From positions 1 through 21,843 of the forward strand of contig JBMYNJ010000019.1 in NCBI GenBank assembly GCA_049598145.1: a stretch of 21,843 nt of DNA, read 5' to 3'. The notes under the pieces are model-generated. The model saw nothing but the letters and a program-made list of their open reading frames with translations. It did not search any database and was not told where the DNA came from. The stretch is from WTJH01 sp049598145. GTDB lineage: Bacteria; Bacteroidota; Bacteroidia; Flavobacteriales; Flavobacteriaceae. Each line of letters begins with the position of its first letter. Positions within the stretch are counted from its first letter, which is position 1. This document shows positions 9,132 through 16,046 of this stretch, one piece after another. A program made the position numbers and the translations under genes.

Positions 9132-9727
9132 TCCCGGATAATATTCCCGACTATTTTCTGCGGGTGTTGTTCCTCGAATGGCCGCATTGCATTAATCAAA
9201 ACAAAGCTTTCAAAATTGGGCAGTTCCCGCCAGTGAATTTGTCGAGGGACAAAGTTGCCTTTTTGAATTTGCCTTTCGCGTTCTACCCCAGGAAATAGTG
9301 GAGGCTTGGGGGTTATCCACTGTTTGCCCGTAAATAGAGCTATATTACAGTAGGAGGTGTCTCTGAGCCATCCATTTTGTAGGAATAAAACATCATCAGC
9401 CGAACCTTTGTTTTGATATGCTGTTTCTATAAACGCTCGATCCGTCCACTTGTGAGGATATTGATATTCTTGAATTTCAACACATTTTAAACGCCTTAAA
9501 CTCAATGTTCGATAGGGAATGATTTCATTTTGATACGCCTGTTCGTTGTATAGAAAACGCCATTTGGTTCGACCCGTACTGGCGCTAGTGGGCTGTATCC
9601 GTTTAAGCTCCCAAGGACACTCTTTTCCAAAGGCCGTTTGATAGGAATGCATCAGTCGCTTTTGATGCCATTCGAGCAGAGGGGCTTTTCCCCCATCGAT
9701 TCGGATGGACTCAAATAGTGGGTACAT
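9128..9727 (-). CDS. pabC: Aminotransferase class IV, probable 4-amino-4-deoxychorismate lyase
   Basis: 199 residues, a fold-type IV pyridoxal-phosphate enzyme. It would release pyruvate from 4-amino-4-deoxychorismate, giving p-aminobenzoate for folate. The likely PLP lysine is K93 in YPHKWTDR, and the downstream segment ADDVLFLQNGWLRDTSYCNI corresponds to the family's cofactor phosphate-binding stretch. It is shorter than E. coli PabC (about 270). I chose ATG 9727, which overlaps the end of pabB by 17 bases; a longer frame exists up to 9826 but runs inside pabB. Branched-chain or D-amino-acid aminotransferase activity cannot be excluded by sequence alone, but placement third in a pabA-pabB-pabC unit makes the lyase role most likely. 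Confidence 0.88.
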   Translation of the reverse strand: MYPLFESIRIDGGKAPLLEWHQKRLMHSYQTAFGKECPWELKRIQPTSASTGRTKWRFLYNEQAYQNEIIPYRTLSLRRLKCVEIQEYQYPHKWTDRAFIETAYQNKGSADDVLFLQNGWLRDTSYCNIALFTGKQWITPKPPLFPGVERERQIQKGNFVPRQIHWRELPNFESFVLINAMRPFEEQHPQKIVGNIIRD

Positions 9728-10682
9728 ATATTTTTTGTTGAAGTTCCTGATATTCCTCTTTCCAGCGACTTTTTGCGGTGATTCCCCCGCCACTGCGATA
9801 GCAGTAAGAATTCCCTTGTTGCTCAATATAACGAATGGCTACTGCACTGTGTACTTGGTCGCCGTCAAAAATCCCATAGACCCCTGTATAGTAGCCCCGA
9901 GGATCGATTTCTGCCTCTTGAATGATGGCTAAGGTTTTGATTTTTGGAGCTCCACTAATGGAGCCTGCAGGCAACAAATCCCAAAGGATATCGCCCAATT
10001 TTTCACGCCAGTTGGAAGGCAACTTTCCTGTGATTTTAGAACTGGCTTGAAAGAGGTTTTGTTTCGAAGTCCGAATGGTGTCTAAATATCTAAATTGTTC
10101 GACTTGGATATGATGTGCGTGAATGGCGAGATCGTTTCGAAGTAAATCCACTGTGGTACTGTGTTCCCAGAGTTCTTTGGTGTTGTTTAAAAGACGATCG
10201 GCGGCGGTCGGATCGTCGGCATCTGCAGTCCCTTTCATTGGAAAAGTAGCGATTTGATCGTTTTTTATTTGAATGAATGTCTCTGGTGAAAAACAAACAA
10301 AATGATCTTTTACATAGAGTTTTTGGGGACTTTGGGCGGTGTGGAAGACCTCCAGTAGGGAGCCTTCCAAGTCAATAGGGGTGGGAAAAGTGAGGTTTAA
10401 CAAATAGGTATCTCCTTGTTTCAGATGCTTTTGAACCTTCTCGAAAGCATTTCTGTATACTGTTTGGGAAATTTTTTTTTGAGAACGTATAAAAGAGGAA
10501 TTCCCAGGGCTGGAGGGGTCGAAATTTTGATAGTTGTTGATTTGGAAGTAAATCTCTTTCCTTTTGGCCTCTTCCCAGGAAAGTAGGAGCGGTTTTTTCT
10601 TTTCAAAATCGATCAAAAAAAAGAAAGGTTCTCTTTCCTTGGCTCGAATATTCATTTGCTCGACAAACGCATTCACTCCCAT
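9711..10682 (-). CDS. pabB: Aminodeoxychorismate synthase component I
   Basis: 323 residues of the chorismate-binding family, without the N-terminal extension of the longer PabB and TrpE proteins. It aminates chorismate to 4-amino-4-deoxychorismate using ammonia from PabA. The motif FPMKGT places K150 where E. coli PabB has its catalytic lysine (PIKGT); anthranilate synthase has alanine there, so this is ADC synthase rather than TrpE. Other family segments are STTVDLLRNDL (176-186), LLPAGSISGAPKIKT (236-250) and YTGVYG (265-270). I chose ATG 10682, which overlaps the pabA end by 10 bases (ATGGGAGTGA); a frame up to 10799 is open but lies within pabA. Confidence 0.93.
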   Translation of the reverse strand: MGVNAFVEQMNIRAKEREPFFFLIDFEKKKPLLLSWEEAKRKEIYFQINNYQNFDPSSPGNSSFIRSQKKISQTVYRNAFEKVQKHLKQGDTYLLNLTFPTPIDLEGSLLEVFHTAQSPQKLYVKDHFVCFSPETFIQIKNDQIATFPMKGTADADDPTAADRLLNNTKELWEHSTTVDLLRNDLAIHAHHIQVEQFRYLDTIRTSKQNLFQASSKITGKLPSNWREKLGDILWDLLPAGSISGAPKIKTLAIIQEAEIDPRGYYTGVYGIFDGDQVHSAVAIRYIEQQGNSYCYRSGGGITAKSRWKEEYQELQQKIYVPTI

Positions 10683-11263
10683 GGAATTAAAGCTATAAAA
10701 TTCTTGAACATCTGTTTGCCATAAGGGCACATAAATGATTCCGGGTGAAACTGAACCCCTATATGGGGGCGATTTCGATGAGCGATCGCCATCAAGCAAG
10801 CATCCGTAGTTTGGGCCAATGGGATGAGTGAATCTCCTAAAGAAGTCGCTTTAATTTCCCAAGAGTGGTAGCGCCCGACCTCAAAGCGGTTTGGGATACC
10901 TTTCCACAGAGGATGTTCGTTGATTTGCAGGCAATCATGATTTTGTCCATGGATAACTTCCCTCAGCTGATTTAAAGAAGCTCCATAGTAGGAGGCCAAT
11001 ACTTGAAAGCCCAAACAAATTCCTAAAACTGGGAATGTGGGCGGCAGAGCCTCTAATAATTCATTCCAACGGGAATATTCTGAGGCGTGCCCGGGTCCGG
11101 GCGAAAAAATAAGGGCATCAGCTTCAAGAATCTGCGCTTGAGTGAAGTCCGAATATGCGAGCATCTTTAAAGGATACCCAAGTTGATATAAAGCATCCTT
11201 AATATTGTGTACAAACGAGTCGTTTGCATCTATAAGAACTATCTGCGGAATCTTTCGGTTCAA
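10673..11263 (-). CDS. pabA: Aminodeoxychorismate synthase component II (class I glutamine amidotransferase)
   Basis: About 196 residues. It hydrolyses glutamine and passes ammonia to PabB. The class I triad is complete: C83 in GICLGFQ, H173 and E175 in VQFHPESF; the oxyanion segment FSPGPGHASEY is at 54-64. TrpG and PabA cannot be told apart by these motifs, but overlap with pabB decides. The start is uncertain: no ATG lies near the conserved IVLIDANDSF. I prefer TTG 11263 because a strong promoter -7 box ends at 11278, so the alternative GTG 11278 and ATG 11341 would lie at or upstream of the transcription start. It is the first gene of the operon. Confidence 0.9.
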   Translation of the reverse strand: MNRKIPQIVLIDANDSFVHNIKDALYQLGYPLKMLAYSDFTQAQILEADALIFSPGPGHASEYSRWNELLEALPPTFPVLGICLGFQVLASYYGASLNQLREVIHGQNHDCLQINEHPLWKGIPNRFEVGRYHSWEIKATSLGDSLIPLAQTTDACLMAIAHRNRPHIGVQFHPESFMCPYGKQMFKNFIALIPWE

Positions 11264-11277
11264 AAAGGCAATTTTCA

Positions 11278-11309
11278 CAAAAATAAACCAATTGAAAATG
11301 CTTTTGCAA
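11278..11309 (-). promoter_or_regulatory. Bacteroidota-type promoter of the pabABC operon
   Basis: On the minus strand TTG (11309-11307) is followed after 21 bases by TATTTTTG (11285-11278), a full match to TAnnTTTG. Transcription would start near 11272, about 10 bases before the TTG chosen for pabA. The promoter lies inside the opposite-strand manA-like remnant. Confidence 0.65.
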
Positions 11310-11687
11310 CTTCTTGAAATATTCTTCATTCGAAATTGCAATCATTTATTCTTTGAAATTTCCGGGGGCTTAAATTGGGCTCAAAAACCTCGGAAATTTT
11401 GCTGCTATCAGCACGAAAATAGAGCAATCCTGTTATTTCAGACACCTTATTTCAACACGCTATTTTTGGTCATTAATGGGTTGATAGATGTCACTCTAAC
11501 CCATCGAAATTCCTTGACCATTTATATCTGTTCGACAGGTATTTTGGATTTGATCTACCAGGATCAGAACTATCCGCTTAAGGAAGGGGAATGTATTTTA
11601 ATGCCTGCTGTGCTTGATAAAGTTCAACTCAAGGGAGAGTGGGAAGCTCTTGGGAATGTATCTTTAGAAAAACCGATTAATAATTGA
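11298..11687 (+). pseudogene. C-terminal cupin remnant of a class I mannose-6-phosphate isomerase
   Basis: An open frame of 129 codons from ATG 11298. From about codon 40 it follows the end of class I ManA proteins: a TPYFNT segment (family: pYFttn), then SLTIYICSTG (family: sFviyiceG) and LKEGECILMPAVLDKVQL (family: l..GetvLiPA...v.l). The first 30 or so codons show no family match. Full enzymes have about 300-400 residues with the zinc site and most of the active site upstream; here that region is occupied by pabA on the other strand. I therefore call it a truncated, probably nonfunctional gene, although it could still make a small cupin protein. The frame remains open to codon 160 upstream (from 11205), but that part overlaps pabA. 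Confidence 0.6.
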
Positions 11688-11702
11688 AAAAGAGACCCCA
11701 AT

Positions 11703-11732
11703 AAAAACCCATACGGATCGGTATGGGTTTTT
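11703..11732. terminator. Bidirectional hairpin terminator between the manA-like remnant and tRNA-Phe
   Basis: A perfect 12-bp inverted repeat, AAAAACCCATAC (11703-11714) and GTATGGGTTTTT (11721-11732), around the 6-base loop GGATCG. A-rich and T-rich flanks give a terminator in both directions: for the plus-strand remnant ending at 11687 and for the minus-strand tRNA ending at 11743. Confidence 0.85.
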
Positions 11733-11742
11733 GAGTATCATG

Positions 11743-11815
11743 TGGTACCTCCAGGAATCGAACCAGGGACACAAGGATTTTCAGTCCTTTGCTCTACCAA
11801 CTGAGCTAAGGTACC
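11743..11815 (-). tRNA. tRNA-Phe (anticodon GAA)
   Basis: A 73-base cloverleaf. The acceptor stem is GGTACCT/AGGTACC with discriminator A; the D stem is GCTC/GAGC; the anticodon stem is AAGGA/TCCTT around the loop CTGAAAA, so the anticodon is GAA; the variable loop is GTGTC; the T loop is TTCGATT. The CCA end is not encoded (the next bases are CAT). The T stem CCTGG/CCTGG has four normal pairs and a central U-U mismatch. It is transcribed alone from a strong promoter just upstream and ends at the shared hairpin. Confidence 0.97.
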
Positions 11816-11836
11816 TCAGCTTGTTTTAAGCAGTTG

Positions 11837-11867
11837 CAAATATAAAATCCTTTTCTTTCCCCCCCAA
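11837..11867 (-). promoter_or_regulatory. Bacteroidota-type promoter of tRNA-Phe
   Basis: On the minus strand TTG (11867-11865) is followed after 20 bases by TATATTTG (11844-11837), an exact TAnnTTTG box. Transcription would start near 11831, about 15 bases before the mature tRNA 5' end. A run of seven G (11865-11859, minus strand) lies directly behind the -33 element. Confidence 0.75.
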
Positions 11868-11885
11868 ATCCATAGCCTATTTTGT

Positions 11886-11893
11886 TATTTTCG
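11886..11893 (+). promoter_or_regulatory. Possible -7 box upstream of coaX
   Basis: TATTTTCG differs from TAnnTTTG at one base and sits 17 bases before the coaX ATG. No TTG occurs at the right distance upstream, so the call is weak. The same octamer occurs before ppiD (17379-17386). Confidence 0.35.
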
Positions 11894-11910
11894 CAATTAA
11901 AGCAACGAAT

Positions 11911-12642
11911 ATGTATTTACTGGGAGACTTTGGAAATACAAAGATAAAGCTGGCTCTTTATGATTCTCAATCTTGTGTTGATCAGCAAGCATTTGAAGGG
12001 CAAGATCCTTGGGAGGCCAAAGTTCAAGAATGGAGGGAGGAGTATTCGATTGAAAAGGGCATATTCGCGAATGTCAGCGGGAGAACCGACACAGAAATTT
12101 TGGCCCAAATGTCCATTCCTAATCTACGGCCACTCAAAGCTTTTTCCAAACTTCCGTTCAATATTCAATATCAAACCCCAAACACCCTAGGCGACGATCG
12201 TCTGGCACTTGTGGCTGCAGCCCGAAAAAACTATGCTCAGCGCAATGTATTAATAGTGGATCTGGGGAGTTGTATCACTTATGATTTTTGTTCGGACGTC
12301 GGGGATTATTGGGGCGGTGCCATTAGTCCGGGTTTCGATCTACGTTATAGAGCTCTTCATTCCTTTACAGGTCGTCTACCACAGCTTCAACCTGAAATTC
12401 CTGAATCTTTTATGGGCCAGACCACTCAAGGCGCTATCCATGCCGGTGTCTATCACGGTGTTTGGGGGGAAATTCTTCATCAGTATACACAATATGCGCA
12501 GAGACATCCTAATCTCATGTTAATTTTAACAGGGGGTAACGCTTCTCTATTGCCTAAAACATTAAAAAACACCATATTTGCCCAGCCAAATTTTCTATTT
12601 GAAGGTTTGCATTTTATCTTACAATTGAACGAGACTTCATGA
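11911..12642 (+). CDS. coaX: Type III pantothenate kinase
   Basis: Phosphorylates pantothenate, the first step of coenzyme A synthesis, in the cytosol. The 243-residue length is normal for CoaX. Seen are the ASKHA phosphate motif GDFGNTKIKLAL (5-16), TLGDDRLALVAAARK (91-105), IVDLGSCITYD (114-124) and WGGAISPGFDLRYRALHSFT, which lines the pantothenate site in the family. It heads a tight plus-strand unit; its TGA overlaps the ATG of the next gene by 4 bases (ATGA). Type III kinases are not related to E. coli CoaA and are the usual type in flavobacteria. Confidence 0.96.
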   Translation: MYLLGDFGNTKIKLALYDSQSCVDQQAFEGQDPWEAKVQEWREEYSIEKGIFANVSGRTDTEILAQMSIPNLRPLKAFSKLPFNIQYQTPNTLGDDRLALVAAARKNYAQRNVLIVDLGSCITYDFCSDVGDYWGGAISPGFDLRYRALHSFTGRLPQLQPEIPESFMGQTTQGAIHAGVYHGVWGEILHQYTQYAQRHPNLMLILTGGNASLLPKTLKNTIFAQPNFLFEGLHFILQLNETS

Positions 12643-13898
12643 TTAGGCATTTTCGTGTAATTGCGTGGCTATTATTCTGCTCTTGGGGGTTTGCACAATC
12701 CTCAACAGCATCCCCTTATTCGTTTAACGGACTTGGCGATCTCAACTTTCGCGGGAACAACTTCAACCGACATATGAGTGGATTGGAAGTCTACAACGAT
12801 TCTATTCATGTGAGTCTTAGCAATCCGACAAGTTATGCTCGTTTAAAAACGACTACTTTCTCCTTGGGAATTCATTATAAAAATACTCGATTAGAATCCG
12901 AGGCCGATCTTGAAGAAATTCCTAGCGGGACCATTGATTATATGGGAATTGGGATCCCTGTAGGGCCTTTTGGTTTTGGTTTTGGAATTTTACCCTACAG
13001 TTCTGTAGGCTACCGAGTGCAAGATATCCTGGAGCAAGATGATGTAGTGGAACGCATTAATCGATATCAAGGTCAAGGCGGAATCAATAAAGCATTTTTA
13101 TCGGTAGGTTTTCCCTTGTTTAAAGTTTTGGCTATTGGTGCTACAGTAAACTACGACTTTGGAAAAATTAGCTTGACCAATTCACAATTTTTAGGATCGG
13201 TTGACTTAGGAACTTTTTTAGATAAAAACGCCAGTATTTCGGGTTTAACCTATCAGTTGGCGGCTGATTTAAAAATCCCATTGAGCAAGAAACTATTTAC
13301 GGAGCTTTATGTCAGCTATTATCCAGAAACTAATTTGGTGTCGACTAACTCCGCTGTTTATTATACCAGATCCATCAGTGGAAACGAATCTGGGGATTTT
13401 GAATCGATAGACTTAAACGCCACAGGAGAAGATAAAACCGATATTAAGATGCCCTCTATTTTCAAATTTGGTGGAGGATTTGGGCAAGAAAAAAAGTGGT
13501 TTTTAGGATTTCAATACGAACAAACGGCCTCCTCCAATTTTTCCAACCCATTCATGCAATTGCCCAGCATATCCTATGAAGATGGAACACGAATGATTTT
13601 AGGAGGATTTTTTATCCCGAGATACACCTCCCTAACGAGCTTCTGGAAGCGGGTAGTTTATCGTTTCGGTGTCCGACAAGAAACCACAGGCCTCTTAGCT
13701 CAAGGGGAGTCCATAACCGATTTTGGCACGTCTTTTGGTTTAGGTATACCATTGAACGGGCTATCTAATGCCAATATCGGTGTAGAATTGGGCCGAAGAG
13801 GCGACACCAACAACGGTCGCATTTTAGAAAACTATTGGGCCATCCGAATTGGTTTTTCGCTCAATGATATTTGGTTTATTAAAAGAAAGTATAATTAA
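12639..13898 (+). CDS. Predicted outer-membrane beta-barrel protein
   Basis: 419 residues with a signal peptide (about 1-19, ending GFAQ). After it come SPYSFNGLGDLNFRG (25-39) and a NPTSYARLKTTTFSLG segment, an N-terminal pattern common in Bacteroidota outer-membrane proteins of FadL-like shape. The rest alternates polar and apolar residues with many glycines and aromatics, as in a beta barrel of about 14 strands. The substrate is unknown. Placement between coaX and a TPR protein, two genes before lptC, suggests an envelope role. Its start overlaps coaX by 4 bases; the next gene begins 8 bases after it. Confidence 0.75.
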   Translation: MIRHFRVIAWLLFCSWGFAQSSTASPYSFNGLGDLNFRGNNFNRHMSGLEVYNDSIHVSLSNPTSYARLKTTTFSLGIHYKNTRLESEADLEEIPSGTIDYMGIGIPVGPFGFGFGILPYSSVGYRVQDILEQDDVVERINRYQGQGGINKAFLSVGFPLFKVLAIGATVNYDFGKISLTNSQFLGSVDLGTFLDKNASISGLTYQLAADLKIPLSKKLFTELYVSYYPETNLVSTNSAVYYTRSISGNESGDFESIDLNATGEDKTDIKMPSIFKFGGGFGQEKKWFLGFQYEQTASSNFSNPFMQLPSISYEDGTRMILGGFFIPRYTSLTSFWKRVVYRFGVRQETTGLLAQGESITDFGTSFGLGIPLNGLSNANIGVELGRRGDTNNGRILENYWAIRIGFSLNDIWFIKRKYN

Positions 13899-13906
13899 TT
13901 TGCATT

Positions 13907-15289
13907 ATGAAAAAGATATTGCCAATATTGATAACATTCTTAACTCTGCCCCACAGTTGGGCGCAAAACAAAGAGGAATGTTTACAAAACCTATCCATTT
14001 TTGCTGAATCAGCGAAAGTTAAAAACTACGAGGCCGCTTACTCAACTTGGAAAGCTGTTAGAGACTCCTGTCCAGACCTCAATGTGGCCATATACTCTTA
14101 TGGAGAGCGGATCTTAAAAGATCGAATCCAAAAAGGAGCAGATGCCGACAAAGGGGCTACAGCTAAAGATTTAATTCGCTTATACGACCAATGGGTCGAA
14201 TATTTCCCCACCCGCAAGGGAGTTTCTAAAAAAGGAGATATTATAAGTAAAAAGGCTCAAGCTATGTTGGATTATAAAACCGCAGATTTATCGGCTGTTT
14301 ATTCCACTTTTGATACGGCTTATCAGGAAGATGCCAAGAGTTTCACCAACCCCAAAATGCTTTACAATTACTTCAATACCCTTTACAAACTCTACAAATC
14401 CGGTTCGGCAGGAGTTTCGATGGAGCAATTGTTTGAAAAATATGAAGAGATTTCCGAAAAATTTGAGGTGGAGCAAACCAATTTGGCCAAGCGAATCGAT
14501 AAAATCCTAAAGAAAGAAGAAGCTGGAGAAGCCATGAGTTCTCGTGAACTTCGAAACAAAAGAGCTTTTGAAATTAATTCTAAAGCTTTTGGAGTTTTTG
14601 CGTCCAACTTGGATGCCATTATTGCCAAAGAGGCAACATGTGAAAACCTTATTCCCCTTTACGAGCGCAATTTCGAAGCGAACAAAGGGGATGCTGTTTG
14701 GTTAAAACGTGCAGCCAGCCGAATGGACAGCAAAGACTGTTCGGATGCGCCACTGTTTGTAACCTTGGTTGAGGCCCTGCATCAATTGGATCCGTCTGCA
14801 GACTCTGCCTACTATTTGGGTCTATTAAAGGATAAAAGTGGAGACGAAAATGGTGCGCTCCAATATTATGAAGAGTCGATTGCTTTAGAGACAGACAACT
14901 ACAAAAAAGCCAAGATTCTCTTTAAGATTGCTACAAAGTTTAAAAATAAAGGCCGAAAAAGTAAAGCGCGAAGTTATGCGCGTAAAGCTTTGTCTTTCCA
15001 ACCCTCTATGGGAAGGGCTTATTTATTGATTGCCAATCTTTATGCCTCGAGTGCCAACGACTGTGGGAAAACCCAATTCGAAAAGCGAGCCATGTATTGG
15101 TTGGCGGCACAGATGGCTGAAAAAGCAGCTCGTGTAGATGCTTCGATTAAGAAGTTGGCTTTAAAAACTGCCGAAAGCTACAAGGGGAGAGCACCCAGCA
15201 AGACCGATATCTTTACAGAGGGTAATGAGGGTGCTGTTATCAAATTCAATTGTTGGGTAGGCGAATCGGTTACGGTGCCTAAACTTTAA
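13907..15289 (+). CDS. Secreted tetratricopeptide-repeat protein
   Basis: 460 residues with a signal peptide (about 1-19, ending SWAQ), so probably periplasmic or outer-membrane associated. The body is almost all alpha-helical. TPR-like repeats are clear from about 295 to 380: DSAYYLGLLKDKSGDENGAL, YKKAKILFKIATKFKNKG and SKARSYARKALSFQPSMGRA. Several cysteines (C24, C54 and others further on) could form disulfides outside the cytosol. No enzyme motif is visible; TPR proteins of this kind serve as scaffolds. It lies 2 bases before lptC and is surely cotranscribed with it. Confidence 0.8.
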   Translation: MKKILPILITFLTLPHSWAQNKEECLQNLSIFAESAKVKNYEAAYSTWKAVRDSCPDLNVAIYSYGERILKDRIQKGADADKGATAKDLIRLYDQWVEYFPTRKGVSKKGDIISKKAQAMLDYKTADLSAVYSTFDTAYQEDAKSFTNPKMLYNYFNTLYKLYKSGSAGVSMEQLFEKYEEISEKFEVEQTNLAKRIDKILKKEEAGEAMSSRELRNKRAFEINSKAFGVFASNLDAIIAKEATCENLIPLYERNFEANKGDAVWLKRAASRMDSKDCSDAPLFVTLVEALHQLDPSADSAYYLGLLKDKSGDENGALQYYEESIALETDNYKKAKILFKIATKFKNKGRKSKARSYARKALSFQPSMGRAYLLIANLYASSANDCGKTQFEKRAMYWLAAQMAEKAARVDASIKKLALKTAESYKGRAPSKTDIFTEGNEGAVIKFNCWVGESVTVPKL

Positions 15290-15291
15290 AA

Positions 15292-15858
15292 ATGAATTCC
15301 ACCCCTGGATATGGACTCATAGGGATTGTTTGGCTCCTGATCTTGGGCTGTGATGACAATTCCCAAGCACTTAAAGAACTGACTTCTATTGAAGACGTAC
15401 CCCTAGGGACAGCCGAAAATATTCGGATGATTTATACAGATTCCGCTCAGGTGCAAGCCATCTTAAAAGCACCCAAACATATCGACTATACCCACCTGGC
15501 TTTTCAGTATTCCGAATTTCCCGAAGGGGTATTTGTGACGTTTTTCGACACTCAAAAACGAGAAAGTTATTTAGAGGCCGACTACGGAATCCTTTATAAT
15601 GCGACCCGATTGGTCGATTTGAGAGGCCATGTAGAACTTCGCTCCGCTGATGGCTCGGTCTTAAAAACCGAACAACTCTTTTGGGATGCCCAAACGGAGT
15701 GGCTTTTTACGGAAAAAGCTTTTGAATATACCAGCCCCGATTACGATCTCGATGGCGTTCGATTGGACGCCAACAAAGAATTTACTACATTTAATACGGG
15801 AACCTTAGCCGGAACTCTACAAGTAGAAGAACAAAAAGATTCACTTCCAGCACCATGA
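15292..15858 (+). CDS. lptC: LptC-like LPS export protein (lipoprotein form)
   Basis: 188 residues. LptC links the inner-membrane LptBFG transporter to the periplasmic LptA bridge that moves LPS to the outer membrane. The N-terminus has a short hydrophobic stretch ending ILGC (C20), a likely lipobox, as is common in Bacteroidota LptC; E. coli LptC keeps a membrane helix instead. The body has the beta-jellyroll pattern of the OstA/LptC fold: IRMIYTDSAQVQAILKAP, then YLEADYGILYN, LVDLRGHVELRS and VLKTEQLFWDAQ. The next gene starts inside its stop codon (ATGA). Confidence 0.85.
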   Translation: MNSTPGYGLIGIVWLLILGCDDNSQALKELTSIEDVPLGTAENIRMIYTDSAQVQAILKAPKHIDYTHLAFQYSEFPEGVFVTFFDTQKRESYLEADYGILYNATRLVDLRGHVELRSADGSVLKTEQLFWDAQTEWLFTEKAFEYTSPDYDLDGVRLDANKEFTTFNTGTLAGTLQVEEQKDSLPAP

Positions 15859-16046
15859 AAACCCTTCGAATTTCCGAAATCCTATATTGGGTGATTGCAG
15901 TTATCTCTGCTTTCCAAACGGTTCAGTTGTGGACGCTTAATCCCTCAAAAGCATATATCTTTTTGGGCTTTTGTATCCTGTCTGTTTTTATGGCGTTATT
16001 TCGACGTCATTTTAGGCGAAAATTTAATGCTCGAAACCAAAATTAA
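15855..16046 (+). CDS. Small two-helix membrane protein of unknown function
   Basis: 63 residues. Two hydrophobic helices (about 8-26 and 33-48) are joined by a short polar turn and followed by a strongly basic tail (FRRHFRRKFNARNQN), so both ends are predicted cytoplasmic by the positive-inside rule. It overlaps lptC by 4 bases and abuts the TTG start of the next gene with no gap, which argues that it is a real translated gene. I do not recognise a named family. Its position between lptC and a CNNM-type transporter suggests an inner-membrane accessory role. Confidence 0.75.
   Translation: MKTLRISEILYWVIAVISAFQTVQLWTLNPSKAYIFLGFCILSVFMALFRRHFRRKFNARNQN

Noticed and set aside
9711..10682. Reading pabA-pabB as trpG-trpE (anthranilate synthase)
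   Set aside because: The PabB-type lysine in FPMKGT, the short length and the class IV lyase gene downstream point to p-aminobenzoate synthesis; no trpDCFBA genes are present.
11205..11297. Extension of the manA-like frame upstream to 11205
   Set aside because: The added codons run antisense to the conserved N-terminus of pabA, show no ManA similarity and precede the better ATG at 11298.
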